64,000 nucleotides of DNA from Komagataella phaffii GS115 (Eukaryota > Ascomycota > Pichiomycetes > Pichiales > Pichiaceae). A program made the position numbers and the translations under genes. Location of the stretch: contig NC_012965.1 of NCBI RefSeq assembly GCF_000027005.1, positions 1,165,001 through 1,229,000 on the forward strand, given 5' to 3'. The notes beneath the pieces were generated by a model. The model did no database searches. It saw nothing but the letters and a program-made list of their open reading frames with translations, and had not been told where the DNA came from. This document shows, in pieces, positions 46,716-57,800 of the stretch; position 1 is the first letter of the stretch, and each line of letters starts with the position of its first letter.

Positions 46716-48050
46716 TTAATTAAGTCCATATTTATCATCAAATGGGGATACTGAACCAGATTCAGATTCTTCAAAGGAGTTCTTATTCATAGGTTCAATA
46801 TCCACATCGAGAAAAATTTCCACATCTGAGTTGTCTAAGGGGTCGTCAGCTTTGGTATTGTCATCCGCACCATCGAGTTCCTTTGGCTCTACCCTCCTTC
46901 CAGTTTGCAAAGTATTTGTAACAGCAGCGCTTCCAAGTGTTCCTGGTTGTGAAGAGTCTAACAGAGTTTTGAAGGAAGTTGTTCCAGAATTGGATTTACT
47001 CGATCCAAGCTCTTTCTCGATCTTAGCCTTTTGACGTTTCTCATGCTCTCTTTGTATATCCTCATAGTCTAAATCCTCATCTGAAGAAGCGAGATCCGTA
47101 GACTCATCATCACCAAAGGTTTGGGCATCGCTTGAATTTCCACCCGTTGTGGTCTTTTGTAATTCATCATCCATATTCAGGCGTGCGACAGGCATGGAAG
47201 GCCGATGAATAGGGGCGAGACGTATGGACTGTAGTTCAACAATAGAGCTGGAATCATCTTCCTCGGCTATATTCACTAGTCTTGGTACGGCTCTTATAGC
47301 TGTTGTTGTGTTACTATCATTTCTCTTCTCGTTATGGATAGAGGCATCCTCATGGAAGGATGAAAAGTTGTCGTCTGACAATATACTTTTAGAATAAGTT
47401 GAGTTGGACCTGCCACTGTTGGAGACCATAACACCAGGAATATACGCTATTGGGATTATATTGGATGTCTTTGTCAATATGGTATTAGCCATAGTAGAGA
47501 GCGTCAGTGAAGAATTTCGTCTTTCCAAGTCAATATCCCCTGACTTTTGAGTATTTGACAGCGTGGATTTGTCATCTGTCATATCTTTCACATTGTTAGC
47601 TTCCTCATCCTGTTGGCGCATCTTCTTGGGCTTGTAAACGTATCTAAAATACAAAAATCCCATCAGAGAAAATATAACCAGAGCACCCACTACGGCACCA
47701 GCTGAGATACCACCCGTGGCAGCAGAGCTGAGGCTCGAAGATGAACCGGAGTTTTCATCATGTACACAGGACATCTCAGGACAGGTGCTACACGTCCTAG
47801 CCGTTAGGACACATTTTTCGTTGGATTTACATGTAGGGCACGTAGGCACGTCAGAGCAAGTCACGCAGTTGTCTTGTGATGAAAAGTCCTCTGTCTCTCT
47901 CTTTGCAGCTGAGAGCAGTGTCTCGTAGAGCACTCCATTAGCATCTCTCGCTACTCTGGATAGTGACATTTGAAAATAACCAAAGGGCGCCGGAACACGT
48001 TTAGTTATCTTTAGATATGAATCGACGGAATTCGTTTCAGATCTGAACAT
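46716..48050 (-). CDS. OPY2: Opy2-like membrane anchor of the Ste50/Ste11 module
   Basis: A 444-residue single-pass protein. In yeast Opy2 recruits Ste50, and thereby Ste11, to the plasma membrane for HOG and filamentation MAPK signalling. The extracellular part carries eight cysteines in a tight cluster (about 61-96, for example CVTCSDVPTCPTC and CSTCPEMSC), as in Opy2. A membrane segment (about 114-136, AGAVVGALVIFSLMGFLYFRYVY) and a long Ser/Asp-rich cytosolic tail follow. Likely Ste50-binding patches include NIIPIAYIPGVM and a terminal FDDKYGLN. There is no classical signal peptide before the cysteines, so the membrane helix probably serves as anchor. A second ATG at 47969 would shorten the N-terminus by 27 residues. 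Confidence 0.8.
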   Translation of the reverse strand: MFRSETNSVDSYLKITKRVPAPFGYFQMSLSRVARDANGVLYETLLSAAKRETEDFSSQDNCVTCSDVPTCPTCKSNEKCVLTARTCSTCPEMSCVHDENSGSSSSLSSAATGGISAGAVVGALVIFSLMGFLYFRYVYKPKKMRQQDEEANNVKDMTDDKSTLSNTQKSGDIDLERRNSSLTLSTMANTILTKTSNIIPIAYIPGVMVSNSGRSNSTYSKSILSDDNFSSFHEDASIHNEKRNDSNTTTAIRAVPRLVNIAEEDDSSSIVELQSIRLAPIHRPSMPVARLNMDDELQKTTTGGNSSDAQTFGDDESTDLASSDEDLDYEDIQREHEKRQKAKIEKELGSSKSNSGTTSFKTLLDSSQPGTLGSAAVTNTLQTGRRVEPKELDGADDNTKADDPLDNSDVEIFLDVDIEPMNKNSFEESESGSVSPFDDKYGLN

Positions 48051-48158
48051 CAGAACGGTGTTACGTAATCATTCCCGTATTTATTTTTAGTTTGGTGATA
48101 TTTTCGCAATGCATCAAAAATAGGGTGGAAGAAGAGAAAGTAATATTACACAGAGTTT

Positions 48159-48267
48159 TTAAAACCCATTATACATACGTTGTAGTTGAGTAGGATCTTC
48201 TGGCTGTGTGCGCTGAGATTGAGACTGCTGCTGGGATTGTTGCTGAGATTGTTGCTGCTGTTGTTGT

Positions 48268-48302
<35 letters not shown>

Positions 48303-48980
48303 GATGTGATATTGTTGATCCAGTAAATTCTGATCTGGCACTGTGCCTCCATTATCGTTCTGATAATCCTGTAGAAAAGTCTGGTAGTTATTTGAATCAT
48401 CCATGGCTTCAATTTCATGAGGCCCATTTGGAGGTATTTGCGCAGCTCCAGGCAGCGTCGAATGCGGAGGGGGTTGCATTCCCTTGGTACGTTTCCCTTT
48501 CTCTTCGTCTCGAGGCACAATATCAATCAGAAAATCGAACATATCAGATTTCTTTAAGGCCGCGGCAATATCAGATCGTTGTAAAGTTCGCCTTTTGTTC
48601 TCTTCTGCGTGTATCCACGCTCTCATTGTTAGCTCTGTGATGAAAATATCACATCCCTTGGCAAACAAAATAGGGGCTTCGGCACTAATCATTTTCACCT
48701 CTTCATCAGTTTTCATTACTTTCTTGATTCTGGCCAAAGGTAGCTGATGGTTCTTAAAATCATGATCGTCGTGTTCAATAGAGTTGATGGTTTCCTGCCA
48801 ATATTGCATCATCATGTTCTTGGATCGGCCTGTCAGCCCTTGACCTACATTCTGGAAGGCACTGCCGGCTCCGAACTCATCGTCTTCATCCTCTTCTTCT
48901 TCTTGTCCTTCTGATTGGTCATCCTCGGCAGCGTTTTCCTCGTTCTGCTCGTACTCTTCGTAGTACTCCTGCTCTTGCAT
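48159..48980 (-). CDS. HAP5: CCAAT-binding factor subunit Hap5 (NF-YC)
   Basis: A 273-residue histone-fold protein that pairs with Hap3 and, with Hap2 and Hap4, binds CCAAT boxes to control respiration, iron use and, in methylotrophs, growth on non-glucose carbon. The histone fold covers about 78-150: [20 protein letters not shown], then [20 protein letters not shown] and [21 protein letters not shown] fungal N-terminal flank ([12 protein letters not shown]) binds Hap4. The N-terminus is very acidic. The C-terminus carries a glutamine tract of 18 plus interrupted repeats. The start is the first ATG ([12 protein letters not shown]). Divergent from GRD19, as HAP5 and SNX3 are in S. cerevisiae. 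Confidence 0.94.
48226..48303. repeat. CAG/CAA microsatellite encoding polyglutamine in HAP5
   Basis: Tandem CTG/TTG triplets on the + strand encode about 18 consecutive Gln plus QQQS repeats in Hap5. The tract is likely to vary in length between strains. Confidence 0.85.
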
Positions 48981-49276
48981 TGTATTCTATTAATCAACGA
49001 GTATAGAGTCTCCCTGTGGGGATTGAAGGATGGAAGAGTTTGATAGGGAGGTTCGCGACGGCTATTAGGGAAGGTGTGCCAAGGCTAAAGCTTCAGGACA
49101 CGCAGAAAAGGAAAGACCCGTCCGTTTTAAATCCTCCGCCTACCGCCCACGAAACTGCGGACTCAACGGGCAAAAAAAAGGTAATCTGTCTTCTTGTTCC
49201 CCTTTCATCAACACCTTGGACTGCAAAGGTCCTAACAACGGCTGATAGCTTTTTTCGTACACACATCCCATTAAAC

Positions 49277-49791
49277 ATGCCCAGTCCATTTCAGTCATTT
49301 CAATCAAACCTGTCTCCTTCTAAGCATACGCAGTCCTTTCAAGAGCTCTACGGCGAACCAGAGAACTTTCTTGAAATTGAAGTAATAAACCCCATAACAC
49401 ACGGATCAGGTTCTAGCATGTACACGGACTATGAAATCGTTTGCAGAGTAAGTACAAAAACTCAATTGCCATAAAGAACGAATTACTAACAATACAGACC
49501 AACATACCGATGTTTAAATTTAAGGAATCAAGGGTGCGGAGAAAATACTCAGATTTTGACTCGTTCAGAAAGGTACTAGAGTCCCAGACAAATAACGTCG
49601 TGATCCCTAAACTTCCTGAGAAATCGTTCTTCAACTACCATCGCTTCAATGATGACTTCATTGAGGAGCGCAGACAGGGTTTACAACAGTTCTTAAAGGT
49701 GATTGCCGGCCATCCACTTCTTCAAACGGGCTCTAAAGCTTTAACTTCATTTGTGCAGGATGAACATTGGAATAAATCTAAGTTCTTATAA
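49277..49791 (+). CDS. SNX3: sorting nexin Grd19/Snx3, two exons
   Basis: The coding sequence is exon 1 at 49277-49447 and exon 2 at 49498-49791, giving 154 residues (yeast 162). Snx3 is a PX-domain protein that binds PI3P on endosomes and recycles cargo such as the iron permease with retromer. The PX domain runs across the splice: [22 protein letters not shown] / [20 protein letters not shown] with the PI3P-binding RRKYSDF, and PKLPEKSFF. The RR..Y pair, the proline-rich loop and the closing [12 protein letters not shown] are intact. The start is the ATG giving MPSPFQSFQ. Intron removal is phase 0 and restores the domain precisely. Divergent from HAP5. Confidence 0.93.
49448..49497 (+). other. 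50-nt intron in SNX3/GRD19
   Basis: The donor is GTAAGT (49448), the branch point is the perfect TACTAAC (49484-49490) and the acceptor ATACAG ends at 49497. The two flanking frames are both parts of one PX domain, so splicing is strongly supported. Confidence 0.93.
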
Positions 49792-49986
49792 TCAACGGTT
49801 AAAGGGAGAATAAAAGGGGTGAGAGCGTCATTTTTCTAGAACATGGTGAGGCATAAGTACCTCGATCTTATGGGGAAACACATAATCTCGAACTAATAAT
49901 TAATTTGCAAACTTGCTTTTGCTGTTTCCCTTCTATTTTCTCTTCCCACTTTTTTCTTTTTGAGTCTTCACCAGCTCAATCGATTG

Positions 49987-50787
49987 ATGTTATTGGGATT
50001 TCAAAGATTCCCAAAATTCCATACACTTACTAGAAAGAGTCCAATCAATTCCATCAGATCCCTCCGCTACAAGTTTCAACGACCTTTGCTTACCCCCCTA
50101 TTTCTTTCTCCAATTATTAAACAGAGCATGAACCTTGTCACCATTTCAGACTCAATCAGAGAAAACCTCATCAAACACGAGGTCATTCCGGATGTTATCA
50201 AGGACAAATCTTTTGTTCCTAAAGGTCTGTTGATCATTTCCTATGGAAGTCCAGATAAGGAAGTCGTATTGGGCAACACTCTTAAAGTTGAGGATGCTCA
50301 ATCAATTCCTAAGATAACTTTCACCGTTAATCTCAATGAGGAACAGGAGATTGCTAGTTTCTTTGACGAAAAGTTCACTCTTGTTGTTACGGACCCTGAC
50401 GCTCCATCTCGTACTGATAACAAGTGGTCCGAATTCTGTCATTATGTCGTCTCCGACTTGTCATTGAGTACAAAGTCCGGAACTACTGACGCTGAGGATC
50501 AGGTGAATTTTACTACCGACTTGAAGGTTGATACCATTCCAGAATCGGATTCTAAAACACTGGTTCCCTACCTCGGACCAGGTCCGCCTCCAAAGACAGG
50601 ACTGCATCGTTATGTTTTCCTCTTATATAAGCAGAAACCTGGTGTTTCTCTAGAAGGCCCTGATCCAAAGAACAGACCCAATTGGGGTACAGGAATTCCG
50701 GGCTCTGGTGTCTCAGACTGGGCTGCCAAAAATTCCTTGAGTCTTCTTGCTGTGAACTTTTTCTTTGCCCAGAACAAGGACAATTAG
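49987..50787 (+). CDS. TFS1: PEBP-family protein Tfs1 (carboxypeptidase Y inhibitor)
   Basis: Phosphatidylethanolamine-binding-protein fold. Yeast Tfs1 inhibits carboxypeptidase Y and interacts with the RasGAP Ira2. The anion pocket is complete: TLVVTDPDAPSRTDNKWSEF and CHYVV, then YLGPGPPPKTGLHRYVFLLY and RPNWGTG. Two starts are possible. The internal ATG at 50128 (MNLVTISDSI) gives 219 residues, the same length as S. cerevisiae Tfs1. The first in-frame ATG at 49987 adds 47 residues without any acidic residue (MLLGFQRFPKFHTLTRKSP onward), resembling a mitochondrial presequence. The longer form is listed because the pyrimidine-rich tract typical of yeast 5' leaders ends just before 49987. Both forms may exist. 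Confidence 0.88.
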   Translation: MLLGFQRFPKFHTLTRKSPINSIRSLRYKFQRPLLTPLFLSPIIKQSMNLVTISDSIRENLIKHEVIPDVIKDKSFVPKGLLIISYGSPDKEVVLGNTLKVEDAQSIPKITFTVNLNEEQEIASFFDEKFTLVVTDPDAPSRTDNKWSEFCHYVVSDLSLSTKSGTTDAEDQVNFTTDLKVDTIPESDSKTLVPYLGPGPPPKTGLHRYVFLLYKQKPGVSLEGPDPKNRPNWGTGIPGSGVSDWAAKNSLSLLAVNFFFAQNKDN

Positions 50788-50966
50788 TACTTAAGTAGTT
50801 TTTTATTCTCTCCTTAAAATTTCGTTATGTAAGCATTTTCTTTCAACCTCGAAATCTGCCTTTTCTTCGTTGGTGAATCCTCTTTGGCATAGGAACGGAA
50901 CAACTTGGATTAGATTCGATACCCGCCTTCCTCTCTTTCTTTCGCCTCCCTAAAAACTAAAGCACT

Positions 50967-53171
50967 ATGGAGACTCAGATTAGCAGTCTGATTTCTGCTA
51001 GAGAGGTTGCATTCCAGAAACCGCAACTGTATACAGACATCTTTCACAACCTTCTTCCGTTCATCTACAATCAAAATACTACTTTACAAACCTTGGTTAT
51101 TGACTTTCTCAAAGAATCTTTTGTGGATGAAAAATTGGATAAAGAGCTTCAGCTTCAGCTGGCTGATGAACTGCTTCAACCTTTGAGTTACCTAATTTCC
51201 TCAAAGTCTCATCTAGAATTGCCAAGGGCCCCTTCACCTGCTAATTTTGTCAAGATTATTCAATTGACCAACCATATATATCCGATCATTTTCAAAAAGT
51301 GTCTGTCCAGCCCCCAGATGCAGGACTTGGAGTCCAAATGGGACCAATTACAGAGTTTGAGGGACAATTTGATTCAAAAATTTGGTACTGCATATCCTTT
51401 ACTCCCACTGAATCCTGAATCGGACGCCAGTCGCTCAACCAGATCTAACATAACGCTAGTTATGTTCATCACAAATGTGTTGTCAATACTTAGTATTGCT
51501 CCACCAAAGGATCCAAGAGCAGCTAGGGCTAGAAAATTGAAGAACACACCGGAGGATCTATCTATAGTGAGTATCCCAAGTGATCACAAATTTCTTAACA
51601 TGACTCGTCTGGAGGTTGAAGGAAGACAAATTTTAGACGTCCTCTTTGATGCTTTAAATGATTCCAGGATAATAAACTCCCCGTTATTTTGTGTCATTAC
51701 AAACCGTCTGTTAACATTGTTCAAGAAAAGACCAGGTTTAGTAAGCGTCAAACTGTTTGATTTCATGATAGCCTATGAATCAATGAATAAGGAAGACCCA
51801 CTCTTTGAGTCGAACCAGTTGAAAATGCGCCTTATTCGAAGGTTCAACGATCGTATTCTGAAAGTAATGATAGGATATTGTCTAAATAAGAGTTTTGTGA
51901 AAGATACGAAGTTACTCAAAAGGTTCCAGAACAAATTCACTTACTACCAGGGCATGTTTGAAGATCAACGTAAGAGGGGTCTGTTGAAACCAGATAGTCA
52001 TGAAATTAAGAGAGAAGAAAAGAGGGCTGAATTTAAGAAGAAAAAAATTACCGGAAATGAAAGTTTGGAAGAGCAACTTCAGAACAACCCTTCCGAATCA
52101 CCCCTTTTTTACTACAATTCAAGCCCAATAACGCCTGATTTGTCTTACTCATCATTATACTCATTAATATCGCCAAACAATAAACTGGCTAGCTTCAATA
52201 TGAGTGAACTACCACAGAACATTTTGATTGACATGATTGCATATTCTTTACAAAATACAACTACTAGAAAACTAGTAAAAGGACTAGAAATAATCTCTGA
52301 CAGATTTCAGAATGTAATGAAATTTCAACAAAACTACACCATCTCCCAGGACCAGGATATACAAATTGCGAATGTCCCGGATTCAGTGAAGCGAGAGGAT
52401 GACAAGGATTTGCAGGATGATTACAACCCAGATCTCGTATATGAACTTCCTTTACCTAATTATATGACATTCAAAGATCAAAAAAAGCAACTTCTAAAAA
52501 TTATTAGCCAGTTCATGGAATTGGCGCAGTTGGACTACAAACAGCCAATTCTTTCTGATGTTTCGAATGATGATTCTTTGAATGGTGTTGCTTTATCATC
52601 GTGGAAGGAAAATACGTGGTTGGTCTTCTTAACGAGATTAGCTACGCGTGGATTATGTGATGCTCAGCACACCAACGAAGATGGAACTGTAGAGAATCTT
52701 AATGACTTGGTTAGAGATGCCATCTTCACATATTTTACTGCCGATATTCGTGGCAGAATAGATGTTGTCATTGATTGGCTCAACGAAGAATGGATTTGTG
52801 AAGTTGCTAGAAATCGCAAAGAGGACAATGAAGTTCCGGATACACCCGTGTACAATGCTTGGGGATCCAAAGTTTTGGATAACATAATTCCATTCATGGA
52901 GAATAGCGATAGAAAAATCTTCCTGCGATTACTCTCTGAGCTCCCATCTCTGAACGAACAGATGGTGGAGAAAATCAAATCCATTTGTTTGGATCCAATT
53001 CGTTACAAGTTTGGCTTTGTTTCATTGCAATTTCTTATTATGTTCAGGCCTCCGCTGAAAGACATTGCAATCAATTTGTTTAGAAGGCTTTATCAGGAAA
53101 CAGATCTAGATGATTTGAAAGCTGAGTGTCTTTCCTACTTGAAAAAATACTGTCCAGGTGAATATACTTAG
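50967..53171 (+). CDS. PTA1: cleavage and polyadenylation factor subunit Pta1 (symplekin)
   Basis: A 734-residue scaffold protein (yeast 785) of CPF that links the phosphatase Ssu72 and Pap1-associated modules for mRNA 3'-end formation and snoRNA termination. The N-terminal HEAT-like region (LISAREVAFQKPQLYTDIFH, then LQTLVIDFLKESF) matches symplekin. PPKDPRAARARKLKNTPEDL lies in the conserved linker, and the C-terminal part has the symplekin C domain (YLPLPNYMTF-like ELPLPNYMTF, and ATRGLCDAQHTNEDG). It ends FGFVSLQFLIMFRPPLKDIA, then CLSYLKKYCPGEY. The start is the first ATG (METQISSLISAREVAF). No catalytic residues are expected. Confidence 0.88.
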   Translation: METQISSLISAREVAFQKPQLYTDIFHNLLPFIYNQNTTLQTLVIDFLKESFVDEKLDKELQLQLADELLQPLSYLISSKSHLELPRAPSPANFVKIIQLTNHIYPIIFKKCLSSPQMQDLESKWDQLQSLRDNLIQKFGTAYPLLPLNPESDASRSTRSNITLVMFITNVLSILSIAPPKDPRAARARKLKNTPEDLSIVSIPSDHKFLNMTRLEVEGRQILDVLFDALNDSRIINSPLFCVITNRLLTLFKKRPGLVSVKLFDFMIAYESMNKEDPLFESNQLKMRLIRRFNDRILKVMIGYCLNKSFVKDTKLLKRFQNKFTYYQGMFEDQRKRGLLKPDSHEIKREEKRAEFKKKKITGNESLEEQLQNNPSESPLFYYNSSPITPDLSYSSLYSLISPNNKLASFNMSELPQNILIDMIAYSLQNTTTRKLVKGLEIISDRFQNVMKFQQNYTISQDQDIQIANVPDSVKREDDKDLQDDYNPDLVYELPLPNYMTFKDQKKQLLKIISQFMELAQLDYKQPILSDVSNDDSLNGVALSSWKENTWLVFLTRLATRGLCDAQHTNEDGTVENLNDLVRDAIFTYFTADIRGRIDVVIDWLNEEWICEVARNRKEDNEVPDTPVYNAWGSKVLDNIIPFMENSDRKIFLRLLSELPSLNEQMVEKIKSICLDPIRYKFGFVSLQFLIMFRPPLKDIAINLFRRLYQETDLDDLKAECLSYLKKYCPGEYT

Positions 53172-53206
53172 GTTACATTATATAATATACAAACATCTAT
53201 CAGAAG

Positions 53207-54736
53207 TTATAATAAACCCTGCTTCTTCAACTCGTTATAGACTTTCACTGACATGACGTTACCTTCATTATCTTCAGTTTCTATGTTGCTTTCATCCGAA
53301 TCCTTAACGATCCCATGCTCCTTTTGAATGTTCTGCCATAGTTCTGTTGCTTCACTGATACCAGAAATATCCTTGAACCAAGAAAAAAACTGAGGTTTGA
53401 TGCCTAGACACCTTAATCCATGGCCATGTCTAGTCTCTTGAAAATGAGATTCGAATTCTTTCCTACCATGATACTTAACATTTCCACATAATTCACAATT
53501 AAATTCCAGTGAAAGACCGTTTAGTTTCCATAACCAGTAGGGAATCGGTTTTCCGTCAGGGCCCATTGCTACCTTTAAGCCATTATCCAAAGTTTCGACA
53601 CCTTCTTCATCTGAGTTGCCGTGCGATATCTCGTCGCTTCCTTCGAAATCATACTCATCTTCCGACTCTTGTTGGCGAGCTTCGATATCCATTAGTCTTT
53701 CTCTTTCGGAAAGATGAGACCTTCGTTCTACGTTTTTGATAGTCTCCTGGATTTGTTTCTCCAAAAGGACACTGATTTCCCGTATTTTGAATTCAAGGAT
53801 TGGAACTTGATTTGTTGTCTCTGGTGCTTTTCCATTTCCTTTCAGGTTCTTAAGATGTTTTTTACCTGTTAAATGTCCCTTGTATACCGTTTCTTTTGCA
53901 AATGACTTCTGACATGATTTACAGAACACTGATCCGTCTTGGTTCAACTGAATAGACTCATCGCTCTTGTTCTGTAACTCAACACCCTTTGCATTTATGG
54001 CCAATATGTTTTTTTCAGGCTCATTGAGTGGTTGAATCTTGATCCAAAAATCACACAAATATGCGTAGAGACTTGTCAAATATACTTGGTATTCCGTAGA
54101 GTTCTTATTAACAGAAGAAAAAGATTTCTTGAAGTTACTGAAATTTGAAATATAGCCATGAAGATTGATGTCGGCCTCTTTATTTCCCGGAAGATTTTGC
54201 CACTGAGTGTAAAACTTTGAAAGGTCTAGGAACTGGCCATAGTTTTCTTCCAAAGAAAAGATACTGTCAAGCCTCAGATCAGAGCAAAATGCAGATACGA
54301 TTTTTCGCTTTTTGGGATATCTTTCATTCTCAAATTGACTGCTAAACATTGAATATAGCTGTGAGAGTTCATCCAGTGGCTGGTTTGGATGCATTTTATG
54401 ATTATTTTTCAACTGTTCAATTTTCTGGCCAAAGAGCTTAAAACTACCAGAAAGATCCAGTTTTATCTCCTGAATCTCTTGGAATAACTTTTCTCCATCT
54501 TTAATTACCTCTTGGTTTATTTGTTGGCTTTTCTTACTATATTGATCTAGGAAATGTTTGATTTCATGCTGCTGGAGTAAAGTTTGTTTCAGTGGTCTCT
54601 TAACCCCTCCTAACAAATTATGAGAGAAGTAAGCCTTATATATATCTGGATTCCGTCTTATTCTCTCGGCTATTTCCAATTCAATCCGATCAAGTTCCTC
54701 CAAAGACAATCTTTGTGACTCTAGAAGGCTAGGCAT
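53207..54736 (-). CDS. PRP9: splicing factor Prp9 (SF3a60)
   Basis: A 509-residue (yeast 530) subunit of the U2 snRNP SF3a complex, required for prespliceosome formation. The N-terminal RLSLEELDRIELEIAERI and IHE-type helices precede a central U1-like zinc finger, FCKSCQKSFAKETVYKGHLT, with KKHLKN. The C-terminal finger reads WLWKLNGLSLEFNCELCGN, then FESHFQETRHGHGLRCLGI. These are hallmarks of SF3a60. The start is the first ATG (MPSLLESQRLSLEELD). It lies tail to tail with PTA1, with 35 bp between stops. Yeast introns as short as the 50-54 nt ones in this window are its natural substrates. Confidence 0.93.
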   Translation of the reverse strand: MPSLLESQRLSLEELDRIELEIAERIRRNPDIYKAYFSHNLLGGVKRPLKQTLLQQHEIKHFLDQYSKKSQQINQEVIKDGEKLFQEIQEIKLDLSGSFKLFGQKIEQLKNNHKMHPNQPLDELSQLYSMFSSQFENERYPKKRKIVSAFCSDLRLDSIFSLEENYGQFLDLSKFYTQWQNLPGNKEADINLHGYISNFSNFKKSFSSVNKNSTEYQVYLTSLYAYLCDFWIKIQPLNEPEKNILAINAKGVELQNKSDESIQLNQDGSVFCKSCQKSFAKETVYKGHLTGKKHLKNLKGNGKAPETTNQVPILEFKIREISVLLEKQIQETIKNVERRSHLSERERLMDIEARQQESEDEYDFEGSDEISHGNSDEEGVETLDNGLKVAMGPDGKPIPYWLWKLNGLSLEFNCELCGNVKYHGRKEFESHFQETRHGHGLRCLGIKPQFFSWFKDISGISEATELWQNIQKEHGIVKDSDESNIETEDNEGNVMSVKVYNELKKQGLL

Positions 54737-54847
54737 GTTTGATAACCTGGGAAAAGTCGGAAAGAAACCTTGAATATCACCGCGATTTACTGGTTTGAAA
54801 TATGCTCTGTCATAATTATATTAGATATGTAGCATTATACTATAGAA

Positions 54848-57800
54848 TTATAAAGCTGTGGTGACAGTCATAGTCTGGGCATTAATCAACAAAATGGGAG
54901 GTAGACCGTCACACCAAACATCCAAACTTTGTACGTACTCTAATGAATCAGCCTCGGAATTATGACATCCAATTTCTGGGGTAGGTAAGGTCGAAAAAAT
55001 GACAGAACTATTCAAGGAAATCTTTTTCATTATCTCATTAAGTATCAAATGTTGAGCTTTTGTGGTTATCTCATTGAACGAGAAGTGTATATCTTCATCA
55101 AACTCCAACTCTTGTGCTGAGTTAGATTCCTGATCTTCCTCGCTGACTTCAGTCGTGTCCTTTCCTGAAGAATCGTCATGGGATCTATTCACGCTAGGGG
55201 GTTTGAGTCTGGTCGTAGGGGCTCTCACTGCTAGTTGTTTTGGCTTGTTTGTTTCAGTTTCAGGAACAAACATAATCGATGGCTCTTCACCCTCAGCATC
55301 TTCCACCACATGTGCTGCAGGAATCCTACTGGCAGTGAACGCTGCAGACTTGATAGGTTTTTTGGGTGTGATTGTTCCACTTTGGATTGACGATGTTGAT
55401 CCATACTTAGATAGTTTAGGCTTCAACATGACTCCGTCGGGCTTTGAGTGATTACGAATTGCTGTTGAACTTTCTGAGCCAGGGCCTTTCATCCTATGGA
55501 GAGCGGCTGCAGACGACATATTTCTAGAGCTCTCGTTAAAACCTTTTGGCCCAGCTCCATTGGGAATATCAGGAACAGTGGAGGCATTTGGCAGTATAGC
55601 GTTAGAATACAGTGACATATCGTCTTCACTATAGTAGTCATCGTCATCTGAATATTCTAATTGGGAAATTTCTGGTCCAGGCAGATTGTTTGTTTTCATG
55701 CTCATTGAGACACCCATAGTTTGCAGGTTTGACATTGTCAACCGTCTCTTGGTCATTCTTGAAAACGGAATAGTAACGGTTTTGTTGAGGGCCACAAGGT
55801 TACGGGTCATGCTCCGGTGCTTTCTTGCTTCTAATACCGAGCTCCACCAGTCATCTTTACTCAACGCTTCTGAAATTGATTCCATAATCCTTGCGTCCGT
55901 TATTGTACCTTTGGTGATGTATTCATACACTTTGTATTTACCATCACTTAGTACCAAAATTTTAATCTGGGCCTGTATCCTTAAAGCTTCCAAGAGAAGA
56001 GTTAGTCTATGTTTTTCATCTTCGACATCTTCCTGGTATTCAACAAACACTACTACTCTCAATTTATGTGACCTTTTCCATTGAGGGACTGTGTTCAAAA
56101 TGGCTCCGAGCTGTAGGATCAATGTATATGTATCGAAGTTGGTAGTTAAAGCACTTTTAGAAGTCTGCTTGTTCGTGACTTGAGCGCTCATTTGGATGGG
56201 ATACAAATCAATGAAGGTTTTCTCCTGTGATGACTTCTCGGGTGAATTCTTTTCGGGTATTTCAAGCCTTGGGAACCCTTTTGCAACAGCTACATTGCTT
56301 TCTAAAATGATTAGGTCTTCGATTATCCTAACCCATTCTGTTATATTGACTCTCTGCTCAGCTTTGCACGAATCAGTAGGCAAACTCTGGATGTGATCGG
56401 GCAGTTGATGATTATACTCATAGTTATTACGCTCATAACTTTTACTCGAAGTTCTCAAAGCATCAGGATGTTGTTGAGCATAAGTACTCAGATCAAAAAA
56501 CCCCAATACTGTAATATTCGGTTTCATTCCTCCAAGTCCAGATCCCAGAAACACATTTCTGACGCCCCAGGCTAAGTTAGGACCTATACCGATTTGAACA
56601 AAAGCTTTCAAGGATGCAAAATCACGAAATTGGGTCCATTTTAGTTTTTGACGCTTCAATTCTCTGTATCTATCTTGGAAAGTCTCCGTAATAATGACAT
56701 GCCCTAAAATGTAGAGGCCTCCTTTTTTCAGGCTATTACAAAATTGAATTAAGTTCCAAGAGGTCCTAGGGTTGTCAATCAGCAATAAAACTTGTGGCCT
56801 CCAATACTTGACATTGTCCTGTCGCAGTCTCAGCAAATATTTTCTCACTTGATGATAAATTAGAGATTGAGACACATCACCCCATTGCTTCGGAGGTGAT
56901 GTATAATGTATGAATAGGATCAGAAATAGTAAAAAGATCAAAATCAGACATGCAGATAGACCATCAACAATGAACATAGCCAAAAAGCAAGCAACAGCGC
57001 CAAAAAAGGCAGTTGCAGTGTTGAAGTATTTAAAACTTGGACGGAAATTGGGTGCAGAACCAATTTTCAACAACAAACAAGCTATGTTGGTGACTATAAA
57101 AGTCATCAGGAAAGCCATGGTAATAAACGTTGCAATCCTATTGATATCAGCAAAAAGAAAAAGTTGCGTCAGGACCCATGTGAATAAAATACCAATAGTA
57201 GGATCATCGGTTTTCTTATGTCCCTTAGCAAATAGTGAAATCCCAGGAAAGATTTTGTCTCTGGCAATAGCTTGTAGTACTTTTGCAGCACCCACAATTC
57301 CCACAATGACGGAAAATAGTGAAGTGGATAATTCTCCTAGGATAATCAAGGGTTTTGACATGCTTACTGTTTGAATGACCTGAATATCTTTGTGGAGCAA
57401 ATCTCTTGGAATGGAAACGCCCATCGCTATGATTACTGATGCATAGCAAACAAACGTAATTGCAAGACCCCACAATGTGCCCCTTGGTATAGAATAAGAC
57501 GGTCTTTTCAAATCTCCACTCATAGAAGCACCTGCAAAAATCCCTGCAGTAGCTGGAAAAAAAATTCCAAAAAGATCATTAAATGTTTCTCTGCCTTTTA
57601 TCTGAGATCCAGCAGCACCTTTGGTGAAATGAGGAAACATGTTAGCCTTTGCGGTCGTCAATGAGGGCCCCGAATAAAAGGAGTTCATTGATGGCACCTC
57701 AAAAGGTTGAACAAATAATGTTGAGACGGGTACAGAGATGGTAGCAATCAACAACGCAAAACATAAAAACGTACCTGCTTTTGAGACGGAACTGGATCCA

